From JBFFXF01 sp041569895 (GTDB lineage: Bacteria; Planctomycetota; UBA8108; JACQVS01): 8,885 nt of DNA. The translations under genes and the position numbers were made by a program. Shown here piece by piece: positions 1-6,953 of this stretch (its first letter is position 1; each line of letters begins with the position of its first letter). The notes below the pieces were generated by a model. It did no database searches. It had not been told where the DNA came from and saw only the letters and a program-made list of their open reading frames with translations. The DNA is taken from contig JBFFXF010000292.1 of assembly GCA_041569895.1 (NCBI GenBank), positions 1 to 8,885 on the forward strand, written 5' to 3'.

Positions 1-72
1 ATCCAGCGACCCGTCTTCACGAGCAATAAACCCGTCGACGGTGCAGGCCACGTAATAGGTGAGTCGGCGCAC
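1..72 (-). CDS. Dihydrofolate reductase-like (RibD C-terminal family) protein, N-terminal fragment
   Basis: The minus strand reads from a GTG at 72-70 through 24 open codons to the window edge, so only the N-terminus is present. The peptide begins VRRLTYYVACTVDGFIARED. It matches the typical start of the dihydrofolate reductase / RibD C-terminal fold family: a first beta strand (LTYYVACT), then the conserved (S/T)-x-DGFIA turn that contributes to the NADPH/substrate pocket. Members are cytoplasmic NAD(P)H-dependent reductases of often unknown substrate, so no specific reaction is claimed. The GTG start is supported by a GGGAG six bases upstream and by the beta strand beginning directly after it. 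The gene lies 47 bases downstream of the lipoprotein gene on the same strand and may be cotranscribed with it. The family call rests on a short stretch but the motif is characteristic. Confidence 0.72.
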   Translation of the reverse strand, partial: MRRLTYYVACTVDGFIAREDGSLD

Positions 73-78
73 GAGGTT

Positions 79-83
79 CTCCC
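79..83 (-). promoter_or_regulatory. Ribosome binding site of the reductase-like gene
   Basis: GGGAG on the minus strand, six bases before the GTG at 72-70. It decides the choice of a non-ATG start for this partial gene. Confidence 0.6.
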
Positions 84-119
84 GCGAGGATCCGAGCTGC
101 CGGAGGCGGCCGGCAGGGA

Positions 120-1118
120 CTATCTCTTCTTCCGTCCGAGAGCTTCAGAATTGACCGCGCTGTCGTACTCCAGAATCCGCGAGCCGGCCGGGTTTCGGTA
201 CCCGGTGCCAAAGAAAGTCGCAGACTCCCGCCCGTCCCTCAGACGGTTGAGATGCACGTTCAGCTCGAGGCGCGCGAAGGACGCGCTGCCCTTCTCGCGA
301 AAGTACACGAAGCGTTTCTCGGACTCTCGCGGTCCGCCTTGATGGGGGATTCGCATCTCGAAACCCGCACCGGACGAATAACCGCTTTCGGGCGCCGTGT
401 AGAGCAGTCGTTCGGACAGGACGATCCCATCACCGGCGACCGGCGCCGCGAGATCAATCCGCGCTCTCGTTTCGGAGACCGCGCTGGATCTCACCTCGAG
501 CCAGAGCCCGGACGCCGTGAGGCGTTCGTCCGCGCCAACCCTCGCCGCGCCGCTCCTCAGATTGAATCGGACGGTTGCGTTCATCGACTCGACGGTCTTG
601 CGGAACATGATCGATTCCAGGTACTCGGCCTTGCCACGCTTCCGGAGCACGAAGATCTCCGGCTCTCGGGCATCCGCCTGATGGCGGTTCGGGCTGCCCT
701 TGCCAAAATCGAACGCCCGCCGTTCGAAAGTCGACGGTGTCACTGCGTACCCTTCCTTGTCGATGCGGAGAACGAACAGGGACCTTCCCGCCAGATCCAC
801 GATGCTGAATCGTCCCGCGGCGTCGGTGGACCGCGTGATCTCGGTCACCGACATGAAAAAACGGCCTTCGGGATCGTAGTGTCGCACCTGGGCCACGACC
901 TCGGCGCCCTCGATAGCAGCGCCATCCTCGTCAACGACCCTTCCGTGGAACTCGATATCCGAATCGGTGGCGAGCACACCCTGCCGGAGGGATTCGATCT
1001 TCGCTTGCTTCGCGTCGACCTCGTCTCTGCAACCCGGCGCGAACAGGATCGCCGCCGCAGACACGCCAGAGGCCAGCAAAACAACCCTGGAGAACAGCAC
1101 AGTGCGTTGCGGATTCAT
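120..1118 (-). CDS. Putative lipoprotein with carboxypeptidase regulatory-like domain
   Basis: This gives 332 residues from the ATG at 1118, chosen because GGGAG lies eight bases upstream and because a signal sequence follows directly. An upstream TTG at 1244 would add 42 residues without any export signal. Residues 1-29 have a basic start, a hydrophobic stretch (VLFSRVVLLASGVSAAAILF) and then APGC, so Cys30 may be lipidated. The box is not canonical, since Ala occupies -3 where Leu is usual. Residues about 56-120 (FHGRVVDEDGAAIEGAEV ... TDAAGRFSI ... VLRIDKEGY) look like a carboxypeptidase-regulatory-like / transthyretin-type beta-sandwich, with the usual G-x-V-x-D-x-x-G-x-x-[IL]-x-GA pattern and a D-x-x-G-x-[FY] strand. 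The remaining 200 residues are beta-rich and unrecognised. The likely location is the periplasmic face or cell surface. Its function is unknown; in this family the domain is usually structural or adhesive rather than catalytic. Confidence 0.82.
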   Translation of the reverse strand: MNPQRTVLFSRVVLLASGVSAAAILFAPGCRDEVDAKQAKIESLRQGVLATDSDIEFHGRVVDEDGAAIEGAEVVAQVRHYDPEGRFFMSVTEITRSTDAAGRFSIVDLAGRSLFVLRIDKEGYAVTPSTFERRAFDFGKGSPNRHQADAREPEIFVLRKRGKAEYLESIMFRKTVESMNATVRFNLRSGAARVGADERLTASGLWLEVRSSAVSETRARIDLAAPVAGDGIVLSERLLYTAPESGYSSGAGFEMRIPHQGGPRESEKRFVYFREKGSASFARLELNVHLNRLRDGRESATFFGTGYRNPAGSRILEYDSAVNSEALGRKKR

Positions 1119-1126
1119 CAGGCCGA

Positions 1127-1131
1127 CTCCC
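1127..1131 (-). promoter_or_regulatory. Ribosome binding site of the lipoprotein gene
   Basis: GGGAG on the minus strand, eight bases upstream of the ATG at 1118. It favours this ATG over the in-frame TTG at 1244 and the in-frame ATG at residue 22 of the longer frame. Confidence 0.65.
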
Positions 1132-1204
1132 GGAATCGCGCGTCTCGACAACCTCCCTGCGATCGTGCGCACTGGCTGCATCGTAGCGCCAACCTCATAT
1201 CCCG

Positions 1205-1210
1205 AGTATA
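1205..1210 (-). promoter_or_regulatory. Candidate -10 element for the lipoprotein gene
   Basis: The minus strand reads TATACT here, one base from the sigma-70 consensus, in an otherwise GC-rich stretch. The best -35 at 17-base spacing is TTCTCT (1228-1233), a poor match with three of six bases. A start near 1198 would leave a leader of about 80 bases before the ATG at 1118. The sigma factors of this organism are unknown, so this is tentative. Confidence 0.3.
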
Positions 1211-1483
1211 AGCAAGGTGCCTCCGCAAGAGAACTGGCAGACAAGCGTCCCGTGCGTCTCAGTGTATTTATCTCGATAGGAGCAGCGCGAACGTATCGTC
1301 GCCGGGGCGATGAAGCGGGCCGGAATCACGTATGCCGGTCGCCTCCCTCGAGTCTCGCGGGACCCCCGCAGGGTCCAGAAGTTCGTCGGGCGCTCGGGGG
1401 TTGACACGAGGCAATCCAGGGGGATCTTCTCCTCGAGGAGTCGAAGGACGCTGTCGACCGGATCTGAAGGCCGGATCCCGACC

Positions 1484-1891
1484 ATGGAGATCATCGAAGG
1501 GATCGTTTTCCTGCTCATCCTCCTCGTGCTCACGATTGCCGCAGCAGCGCTGCCATGGTGGGTATCGCTCACGGTTCTCCAGCTGGCCAGACGGTCGGCG
1601 CCGACCACGAGTACGAAGATCACCACGGCAAGTGTGGTTTGGACGATTGGCTTTCTCGCGACGGGAACCGCAGTGCCACTCGGCGCAAACTGGCACTTCA
1701 TGGCGCCGCTCTACTGGGCGTTCATCGGATTCCTCTACGGCAGCCTCGCGGTGGCGCCATCGCTCCTCGCGTGGGGGAGCTGGGCAGTCCGCAAGAAGCA
1801 GATGCCCCGGAAGCGATTCCGATACGTTGTAGTGCCCCTTAATCTGGCCCCGACTCTGGTCTTTGTCTTGCTCCTCCTGTACGGATGGTAG
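1484..1891 (+). CDS. Small integral membrane protein, function unknown
   Basis: This gives 135 residues from the ATG at 1484. Four hydrophobic segments are visible: about residues 5-33 (starting IEGIVFLLILLVLTIAAAAL), 46-66, 70-97 and 113-134. Short basic stretches follow the first (LARRSAP) and third (VRKKQMPRKRFR), which would place those loops in the cytoplasm under the positive-inside rule. The start was chosen because the first helix begins at once. The open frame extends to 1310, but the extra 58 residues are arginine-rich and look like read-through of non-coding DNA. A GAAGG (1466-1470) lies 13 bases upstream, further than usual, so the start is not certain. No family is recognised. 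The gene converges on the large exported enzyme with only 59 bases between the stops and stands alone on its strand. Confidence 0.65.
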   Translation: MEIIEGIVFLLILLVLTIAAAALPWWVSLTVLQLARRSAPTTSTKITTASVVWTIGFLATGTAVPLGANWHFMAPLYWAFIGFLYGSLAVAPSLLAWGSWAVRKKQMPRKRFRYVVVPLNLAPTLVFVLLLLYGW

Positions 1892-1950
1892 CCGCCGGTG
1901 ATCTCAGCGGGGCGGGCACAATTCGATCCAGCCTCTTCGGATGCTCGTGA

Positions 1951-4900
1951 TCATCGGTTGAACGTGTTCGGCGGGACGTGGAGATCGAGACCCTTCTCGA
2001 CGGCGTGGAGCCGCACCAGCGCGTACACCAGGTTGGCGACCATGAGATCGGACTCGTAGTGGTCGATGCCGGTTGCGCCGCGGAAGAGTCCATCGCGGAA
2101 GAGTCGCTCGACGGCGAGACGCGCGTAGCGCCTAGCCTGCTCGAGGTGCGCGGGCCGCGAGGTGAGCGCGTGGAGGTCGAGAAAGAGCCCGACGATGCTC
2201 GCGTACACGTGGGCTCGCACGACCTCGTACGCCGCCGGCGGGTCGTGATCGGCGTAGTACCCGCCGAGCGCCGCGGCGATCGCCAGCGGCCGCGGGTCGC
2301 CGCTGTCGCGGTGCGCTGCGAGCAGAAGGATCGCGTCATCGGCCGAGAGTCCGCCGCCGTAACCGTAGGTGTACGGGTCTCCGAAGCCGGCGTTTCGCGG
2401 CGTCGCCGCCTCGCCCGCGGGGAACGAGATGAGGAGCCGGCCTTCCTCCGGGCGATGCGGCAGCGCCACGATGCGCTCGACGTACCTCCGCGCCATGCGC
2501 TCGAAGCGCCTCCGCGCCGGAGTCTCCGGGAGACGCTCCGCGGCCTCGAAGAGGCTCACCGCCAGGCTCAGCGCGCTGCTCACCGACACCGTCTGCGCCC
2601 GCGCCGTGCGGGTCGCAAGAAGCGGCAGGTCGCTGGCCGGGTCGCGCGTCCGCCAGTGGCGATCGGCGAGGCGGAGCGACCACTCGAGGTACTTCCGATC
2701 CCCCGTGCGCCCGTGGACGTAGGACCACAGACCGATGAAGAAGCCGGCGTGTCGTGGGAAGTCCAGGAAGCCGAGGCCGCGCGGCCGCGGCTGCGGAAGC
2801 GGCCGGAAGATATCGGCGTGGCGGTCGAAGTCCCAGGTCTCGAGGTTGACGACGTGGTTGAGGAGGGCGTCGGCCTCGCCCCGAACGGCGGCGGCGTCGA
2901 GCGTCCAGACCCGGTCCCAGAACTCCGCCGGCACGCCGCCGAGGTACTCGTGCGTGCGGTGCCCCGCTCGCTCAGCGTGGAAGTCCCAGTGCGCGTGTTC
3001 GCCCCACGGCCAGAGTCCGGTGGCCGGCGCGGGGCAGTGCTCGAGGAAGAACTCGAGGTACGCCGTCGCGGCGCGCTCGTAGCGGTCGTCGCCGGTGATC
3101 CGCGAGACGACGTCGCAGGCGAGGAGGAGCATGACGTCGTGGAACAGGTTGCCGCCGCGAACGGCGCGATCGCCGGTTCGCTGGCCGGGAATGTTCGCCG
3201 GTATCTCCTCGGGGTTGCGGTGCGTCTCCATGTCGAGGAGCGAGCAGAACATCGGGCTCGAGACGCTGCCGTAGCGGTCGGTCCCCTCGGCGAGCATCGT
3301 GTCGAGGAAGGCCCTCGCGTAGTGGAGCCAGCCCTTCTCGGGATCGAAGGTGACGCCCGGGAAGACGATCTTCTCGCCCAGCGCGCGGCGAACGAGCAGG
3401 CGCTCGGACTTCGACTCCTCCGGCACCAGCGAGAAAGGCGGCGTCTCGGCCGGCGTTCCCGGAGGCGCCGCGTGGAGCCGGATCTCGTGCAGGCGCGGGA
3501 AGGCGTGGTCGTCGCGGTGCGTGTCACGGACGCGGATGCGGAGTCGCGACGTGCGCACGCGAGGGAGCCGAAGCGCGGTCGTCACGTCGCGGATGTCCCG
3601 CGCGTCGGCAAGGAGCGCGTGCCTCGCCCTTCCGCTCGCCTCGCCGCCGTCCACCAGCGCCCAGACCTCCACGTGCTTGAGCGCGAGGCGGCCGCGATGC
3701 ACGGCGGAGACGAGGACGAGTCGGTCGGTGATGACGGCCTCCTCGAGATCGAGGATGAGGTTCGTCGGGTGCGCGGTGAGCGGGTGCCCCTCACCCACCC
3801 ACTTCGTCGCGGGGTCGCCGTCGATGGCGTTCTGCGGCCGGAACTCATCGTCGCGCGTCCAGTGCGTCGCCGAGATGCGCGCGCCCCGGGCGACGTCGTC
3901 GGCGAGAGCGCCGAAGAACGGCCTGCCCGCCGCGCCGGCGCGGACGGCGGCACCGAGACGATGCCCCACCGCACGATGCCCCACCGCATGATGCCGCACC
4001 GTCTCGGGCGCGAGCACCTCCCAGTCGCCGTCGATCGCGCTGCGGACCACGGCGTGGCGTCGCCCGAGCGCCGCGTGGAGGTCGGGGATGTCGAAGCGCC
4101 GCAGGGCGTCGAAGGGCACGATCTCGTGCGGTATCTCGCGGTCGAGCTCCACGCGTCCCGTGCGGTCGGGTCCGAGGAGGGCGTACGAACGCTCGAGCGA
4201 GCGCGGCCGATCGAGGAAGCTGCGGTAGCTCGTGAAGCCGCCCTCGGTGATGACGAAGTCGACGCGCGGCTCGAGGAGGGCGGCGTAGAGCGCGGCGAGC
4301 GATGCGCGCGGACCGTGTCCGAGAAGGCCGATCGGCCGACCCTCGAGATCCAGCCCGGCCTCCACCGCGCGCGCTCCCGCGACCAGGTCGAGCGCCTGCC
4401 GGCCGGTGAAGCTCTCGCCGAGAAGGAGGCTCACCGCGAAGACCCAGCCCGGCGCATCGACCGCGAGCTCTCCGCTGCCGCGAACGTCGGTGAGGAGAGC
4501 CGCGAAGCCGGCCTCGACCGCGGCTCGCACCTCGGGGTGGCCGGCGAGCGCGGCACCCCCGTCATCGGCCGCGGCGAGGATGGCGCCCTTCACCTCGCCC
4601 GCCGGCGCGATCACGACGGCGGGGATTCGCAGGCCGTCGAGCGCGGCCCACTCGGCGCGCTCGACGATCCGCTCGCCGACCTCGCGGCCGCCCGAACGCC
4701 GGAGCGCGTCCGCCTCGCCGCCTGTCTGCGCGTCGCGATCGATGCCGAGCGTCTCGGCGAGGGCGTCTCGGATCCCGCCGGCGTCGTCCCGCGACCGCTC
4801 CGGCAGCTCCGCGGCGAGTCGCTCGAGCCAGGCGACGATGCCCGGGCCGGCCGGGCGGTTGGCGCCCGCGGGGAAGCAGCGCAGCGAGGGGTCGTCGTGG

Positions 4901-6108
4901 GGAAGCGTCTCGAGGTCGGGCTCGGCGATGGGCCTGCCGTCTCCTTCGCCGCCGAGGAAACGCAAGAACCAGCCGCAGGCCGCCTCGCGCTTGGCGCGCT
5001 GGTAGCCGTGTCCCGCCGAGGCGTCCTCGAAGTAGCCGAACCGCTCTGGTGCGCCCAGCTCCCGGTAGAGCTCGCGGCCGTACTCGACGACGGTGCGGAT
5101 GCCGGGGATCGGGAAGCTCTCGTCGCCCACGGCGGACACGACGAGCACCGGCCGCGGCGCCGCCAGCGCGATGAACTCGTGGCCGTTGGCGTAGCGCAGC
5201 AGGCCGGCGACGAAATGGCAGTGCTCCTTGGCCCGGTACCAGTCGAGCGGCCGGCAGACGCGGATCTGCTCCAGGAACTCGCTGGTGCCGACGACGGGAA
5301 CCGCGGCGGCAATGCGCTTGTCGATCGCCGCCAGCACCCAGCTGTTGTAGCCGCCGCCGGAGGCGCCCGTGATGCCGACGCGGGCATCGTCGACGTCCTC
5401 GCGTGAAAGCAGATACTCGAGCGCGCAGAGCGACTCGTACGCGACGATTCCCTCCTGGCTGATGCCGAAAAGGAGCGACGGTGTGCGGCGGTGGTCGCGC
5501 GTCGAGACCCCGCGCTCGCCCTGGCCGATGGGGTCGTAGGAGAGCACGACGAAGCCGAGGCGCGCCAGGGCGATCGAAAAGACCTGGAAGTCCGGCAGCG
5601 TCTTGCTCTCGGCCCACCAGTGGCCGGGCACGAAGAGGACGGCTGGGAGCTTCCCTTGCGGCGCCGCGGGGCGGTAGACGTGCGCGGGCACGGACGTGCC
5701 GGGGAAGGTCTCCCAGACGAGCTTCTCGATCACGTACTCGCCGCGATCGACGACGCCGGCGCGCCGGACGTCTCGCGGGCGAGGCTCGGGCAGCCGCGCG
5801 AGACCGAGGGACTGGCGGAGATGCCGGCGGAGGTCGGGCTGCGCGACGCGCAGCTCCTTCGCGTCCCCCGGGTGCTCGATGCGGGCGAGGACCTCGCGCG
5901 CCCGCCTCTCGAGCGCGTCGAGCACCTCTTCGCCCCGTGGCGGGCCGGCGAGCGAGCGGACCGCCTCGGCGACGGGGACCTCGGCCGGCGCCGCCCCGGA
6001 CTCCTCGGCTGCAAGCGGCGTTGCGCTGCCGCCGAGCGCGCGAAGCGTGAGCGCGAGAAGGGACACGACGAGATCCCGGCGAGTCGACGGGAAGCCACGG
6101 CGTAGCAT
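1951..6108 (-). CDS. Exported multidomain esterase: acetyl-xylan-esterase-like hydrolase, degenerate hydrolase, discoidin-like and helical toroid regions
   Basis: This gives 1385 residues from the ATG at 6108. A TTG at 6144 would add 12 residues ahead of the export signal. The N-terminus (STRRDLVVSLLAL, residues 8-20) resembles a twin-arginine signal, with cleavage somewhere near residues 30-35. Residues about 120-390 form an alpha/beta hydrolase of the acetyl-xylan-esterase type. The visible elements are VPGHWW (160-165), YDPIGQGER (191-199), the nucleophile elbow GASGGGYNSW with Ser250, Asp329 in VGDESFP, and His367 in AGHGYQ, so the triad looks complete. Residues about 480-700 repeat this fold but carry GHGPR at the elbow (597-601), with Gly in place of Ser, so this copy is probably inactive. 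Residues about 737-881 resemble an F5/8 type C (discoidin) domain (NAIDGDPATKW, then LILDLEEAVITDRLVL). Residues about 905-1385 are helical with aromatic, His and Asp-rich motifs (YTYGYGGGLSADDAI), suggesting an (alpha/alpha) toroid as in pectate lyases or glycoside hydrolases, though the family is not settled. The likely role is deacetylation and breakdown of polysaccharide outside the cytoplasm. Confidence 0.85.
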   Translation of the reverse strand: MLRRGFPSTRRDLVVSLLALTLRALGGSATPLAAEESGAAPAEVPVAEAVRSLAGPPRGEEVLDALERRAREVLARIEHPGDAKELRVAQPDLRRHLRQSLGLARLPEPRPRDVRRAGVVDRGEYVIEKLVWETFPGTSVPAHVYRPAAPQGKLPAVLFVPGHWWAESKTLPDFQVFSIALARLGFVVLSYDPIGQGERGVSTRDHRRTPSLLFGISQEGIVAYESLCALEYLLSREDVDDARVGITGASGGGYNSWVLAAIDKRIAAAVPVVGTSEFLEQIRVCRPLDWYRAKEHCHFVAGLLRYANGHEFIALAAPRPVLVVSAVGDESFPIPGIRTVVEYGRELYRELGAPERFGYFEDASAGHGYQRAKREAACGWFLRFLGGEGDGRPIAEPDLETLPHDDPSLRCFPAGANRPAGPGIVAWLERLAAELPERSRDDAGGIRDALAETLGIDRDAQTGGEADALRRSGGREVGERIVERAEWAALDGLRIPAVVIAPAGEVKGAILAAADDGGAALAGHPEVRAAVEAGFAALLTDVRGSGELAVDAPGWVFAVSLLLGESFTGRQALDLVAGARAVEAGLDLEGRPIGLLGHGPRASLAALYAALLEPRVDFVITEGGFTSYRSFLDRPRSLERSYALLGPDRTGRVELDREIPHEIVPFDALRRFDIPDLHAALGRRHAVVRSAIDGDWEVLAPETVRHHAVGHRAVGHRLGAAVRAGAAGRPFFGALADDVARGARISATHWTRDDEFRPQNAIDGDPATKWVGEGHPLTAHPTNLILDLEEAVITDRLVLVSAVHRGRLALKHVEVWALVDGGEASGRARHALLADARDIRDVTTALRLPRVRTSRLRIRVRDTHRDDHAFPRLHEIRLHAAPPGTPAETPPFSLVPEESKSERLLVRRALGEKIVFPGVTFDPEKGWLHYARAFLDTMLAEGTDRYGSVSSPMFCSLLDMETHRNPEEIPANIPGQRTGDRAVRGGNLFHDVMLLLACDVVSRITGDDRYERAATAYLEFFLEHCPAPATGLWPWGEHAHWDFHAERAGHRTHEYLGGVPAEFWDRVWTLDAAAVRGEADALLNHVVNLETWDFDRHADIFRPLPQPRPRGLGFLDFPRHAGFFIGLWSYVHGRTGDRKYLEWSLRLADRHWRTRDPASDLPLLATRTARAQTVSVSSALSLAVSLFEAAERLPETPARRRFERMARRYVERIVALPHRPEEGRLLISFPAGEAATPRNAGFGDPYTYGYGGGLSADDAILLLAAHRDSGDPRPLAIAAALGGYYADHDPPAAYEVVRAHVYASIVGLFLDLHALTSRPAHLEQARRYARLAVERLFRDGLFRGATGIDHYESDLMVANLVYALVRLHAVEKGLDLHVPPNTFNR
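3960..4004. repeat. Three 15-base tandem units inside the large esterase gene
   Basis: Units at 3960-3974 and 3975-3989 differ only in the last base (GATGCCCCACCGCA plus C or T). A third unit at 3990-4004 is diverged. Because 15 is a multiple of three, the repeat keeps frame. On the minus strand it encodes five-residue units around HHAV-GHRAV-GHRLG (residues about 705-719), in the linker between the degenerate hydrolase region and the discoidin-like region. It looks like a slippage-made, length-variable linker. Confidence 0.75.
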
Positions 6109-6482
6109 GCCGCCATTGTCCGCGAGCACGCGGGCGCCTGGCAAGTGTCAGCGATCGGAGAGGTTCCATCAACGTGGTCGGGATTCGAGGGGACTGACCC
6201 ACGGAAGACAGAGACTGCACGCAGGCTCAATCGGCGATCGTCTGGGCCGGAACGCGTCAAGTCAGGGCGTCGAGGGCGAAAGCGATTCTCACGGGGCCTC
6301 CCCGTTGCCGTGACGTTCCGCGTCATGAAAACTCGGCACGCTTCGGTCTGTTGATCGACCCAGAGTACCGAGCCGAGTCCGTGGAATGATGCCCAACGGA
6401 TTTATCGTACCGAGGAGATCGCGAGAAGTGGAAGGCGTCATTCGTTTCGTGCTCAGGCCCGTCGGGTTACCATCACCGAGGC
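6109..6482. other. 374-base divergent intergenic region
   Basis: This is the space between the start of the large minus-strand esterase gene and the plus-strand anchored-protein gene, so it should hold promoters for both. No convincing -35/-10 pair was found on either strand. It contains a tight hairpin (ACGGGG CCT CCCCGT, 6291-6305), enclosed in part by TCACGG/CCGTGA (6289-6294 with 6308-6313), and a longer interrupted hairpin at 6331-6378. No small gene, RNA gene or insertion sequence is recognised. Reading frames across it are arginine-rich without motifs. Confidence 0.5.
6331..6378. other. Interrupted inverted repeat (possible structured leader or operator)
   Basis: ACTCGGC at 6331-6337 pairs with GCCGAGT at 6372-6378, and TCGGT at 6343-6347 pairs with the adjacent ACCGA at 6367-6371. 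Together they give 12 base pairs with a five-base bulge on the left arm only (ACGCT, 6338-6342) and a 19-base loop containing GTTGATCGAC, itself nearly palindromic. No T-run follows, so it is not a standard intrinsic terminator. It sits 104 bases upstream of the ATG at 6483 and could be a leader structure or a protein-binding site. No known riboswitch was recognised. Confidence 0.4.
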
Positions 6483-6953
6483 ATGGCGCGGAACCGCACG
6501 AAGACCATCGCTCTCCTCGCCGGCCTCGTGGCCGTGGTGGTCCTGCTGCTTGTGGGAGCGAGATGGAGGCAGATCCACGACGCGCTCTACCCGGAGGAGC
6601 GTCTCTTTGGACGGTGGGAGGTCGTCGAACACGCCGAGCGTGGAGAGCCGCTTCTGGCGCCCTGGTTCATCGAGTTTCGCCGGACCGGCGAGCTCAACGT
6701 CGAGATGAAGGGTCAAAGCGGCGGCTTGCGCATCATGCGAGTGAACGCTCAATATCGAGTCGACCGGACATCGATCGAGGTCCTTTACGAAGCCGCCCGG
6801 TCTGTTTTCGAGCGTCGCCCGAGCAACGTCAGGTTACGCGTCGGCTATCGGTTCGACGACGACGGCCGGCTGGCGCTGCTCTATCCCGGCCGCAGGATCC
6901 TCTGGGTGGCGGACGGCCTGACGATGCGGCGAGTGGCGGACGAGAAGCGATGA
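6483..6953 (+). CDS. Membrane-anchored small protein with lipocalin-like beta region
   Basis: This gives 156 residues from the ATG at 6483. A basic start (MARNRTK) precedes one membrane segment at residues 8-26 (TIALLAGLVAVVVLLLVGA). The rest, from about residue 40, would face the periplasm. That part alternates short beta strands: FGRWEVVEH, WFIEFRRTGELNVEM, AQYRVDRTSIEVLY, VGYRFDDDGRLALLYPG and LTMRRV. The order GxW at the first strand, then an FxxxGxL turn and a closing [LF]-x-RR strand recalls small lipocalin-like domains of unknown ligand. This is a resemblance only. The upstream ribosome binding site is weak (CGAGG abutting the start). The stop overlaps the start of the HEAT-repeat gene by four bases, so the two proteins are probably made together and may cooperate at the membrane. 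Confidence 0.72.
   Translation: MARNRTKTIALLAGLVAVVVLLLVGARWRQIHDALYPEERLFGRWEVVEHAERGEPLLAPWFIEFRRTGELNVEMKGQSGGLRIMRVNAQYRVDRTSIEVLYEAARSVFERRPSNVRLRVGYRFDDDGRLALLYPGRRILWVADGLTMRRVADEKR

Larger units (their letters stand above)
1119..1483. other. 365-base divergent intergenic region without a recognised gene
   Basis: This region separates the minus-strand lipoprotein gene from the plus-strand membrane protein gene. Open frames crossing it (for example from 1310) have arginine- and serine-rich translations with no domain and read into the membrane gene, so I treat them as non-coding. It holds the tentative TATACT on the minus strand (1205-1210) and a TTGACA on the plus strand (1401-1406) that lacks a good -10 at the expected distance. 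It also has a short CG-rich hairpin (TCGCC GG GGCGA, about 1300-1311) and a direct repeat of CCGGATC (about 1458 and 1471) just before the ATG at 1484. No RNA gene or repeat family is recognised. Confidence 0.5.

Noticed and set aside
252..1211. A 319-codon plus-strand frame opposite the lipoprotein gene
   Set aside because: It has no recognisable domain. The opposite strand has a signal sequence, a ribosome binding site and a carboxypeptidase-regulatory-like domain.
1401..1429. Promoter for the membrane protein gene starting with TTGACA
   Set aside because: The -35 is perfect, but the positions 16-18 bases on read near ATCTTC, with no usable -10.
1978..5406. A 1142-codon open frame on the plus strand, antisense to the large esterase gene
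   Set aside because: The translation is Arg, Glu, Val and Ala-rich with no domain, while the minus strand carries clear catalytic and binding motifs throughout. Long antisense frames are common opposite GC-rich genes with strong third-position bias.
4562..6220. A 552-codon minus-strand frame overlapping the esterase start
   Set aside because: It is extremely arginine-rich with no motif, and is an out-of-frame shadow of the esterase N-terminal half.
6386..6949. N-terminal extension of the HEAT-repeat frame
   Set aside because: It overlaps the anchored-protein gene in another frame and shows no repeats. The ATGA junction at 6950 is the better start.
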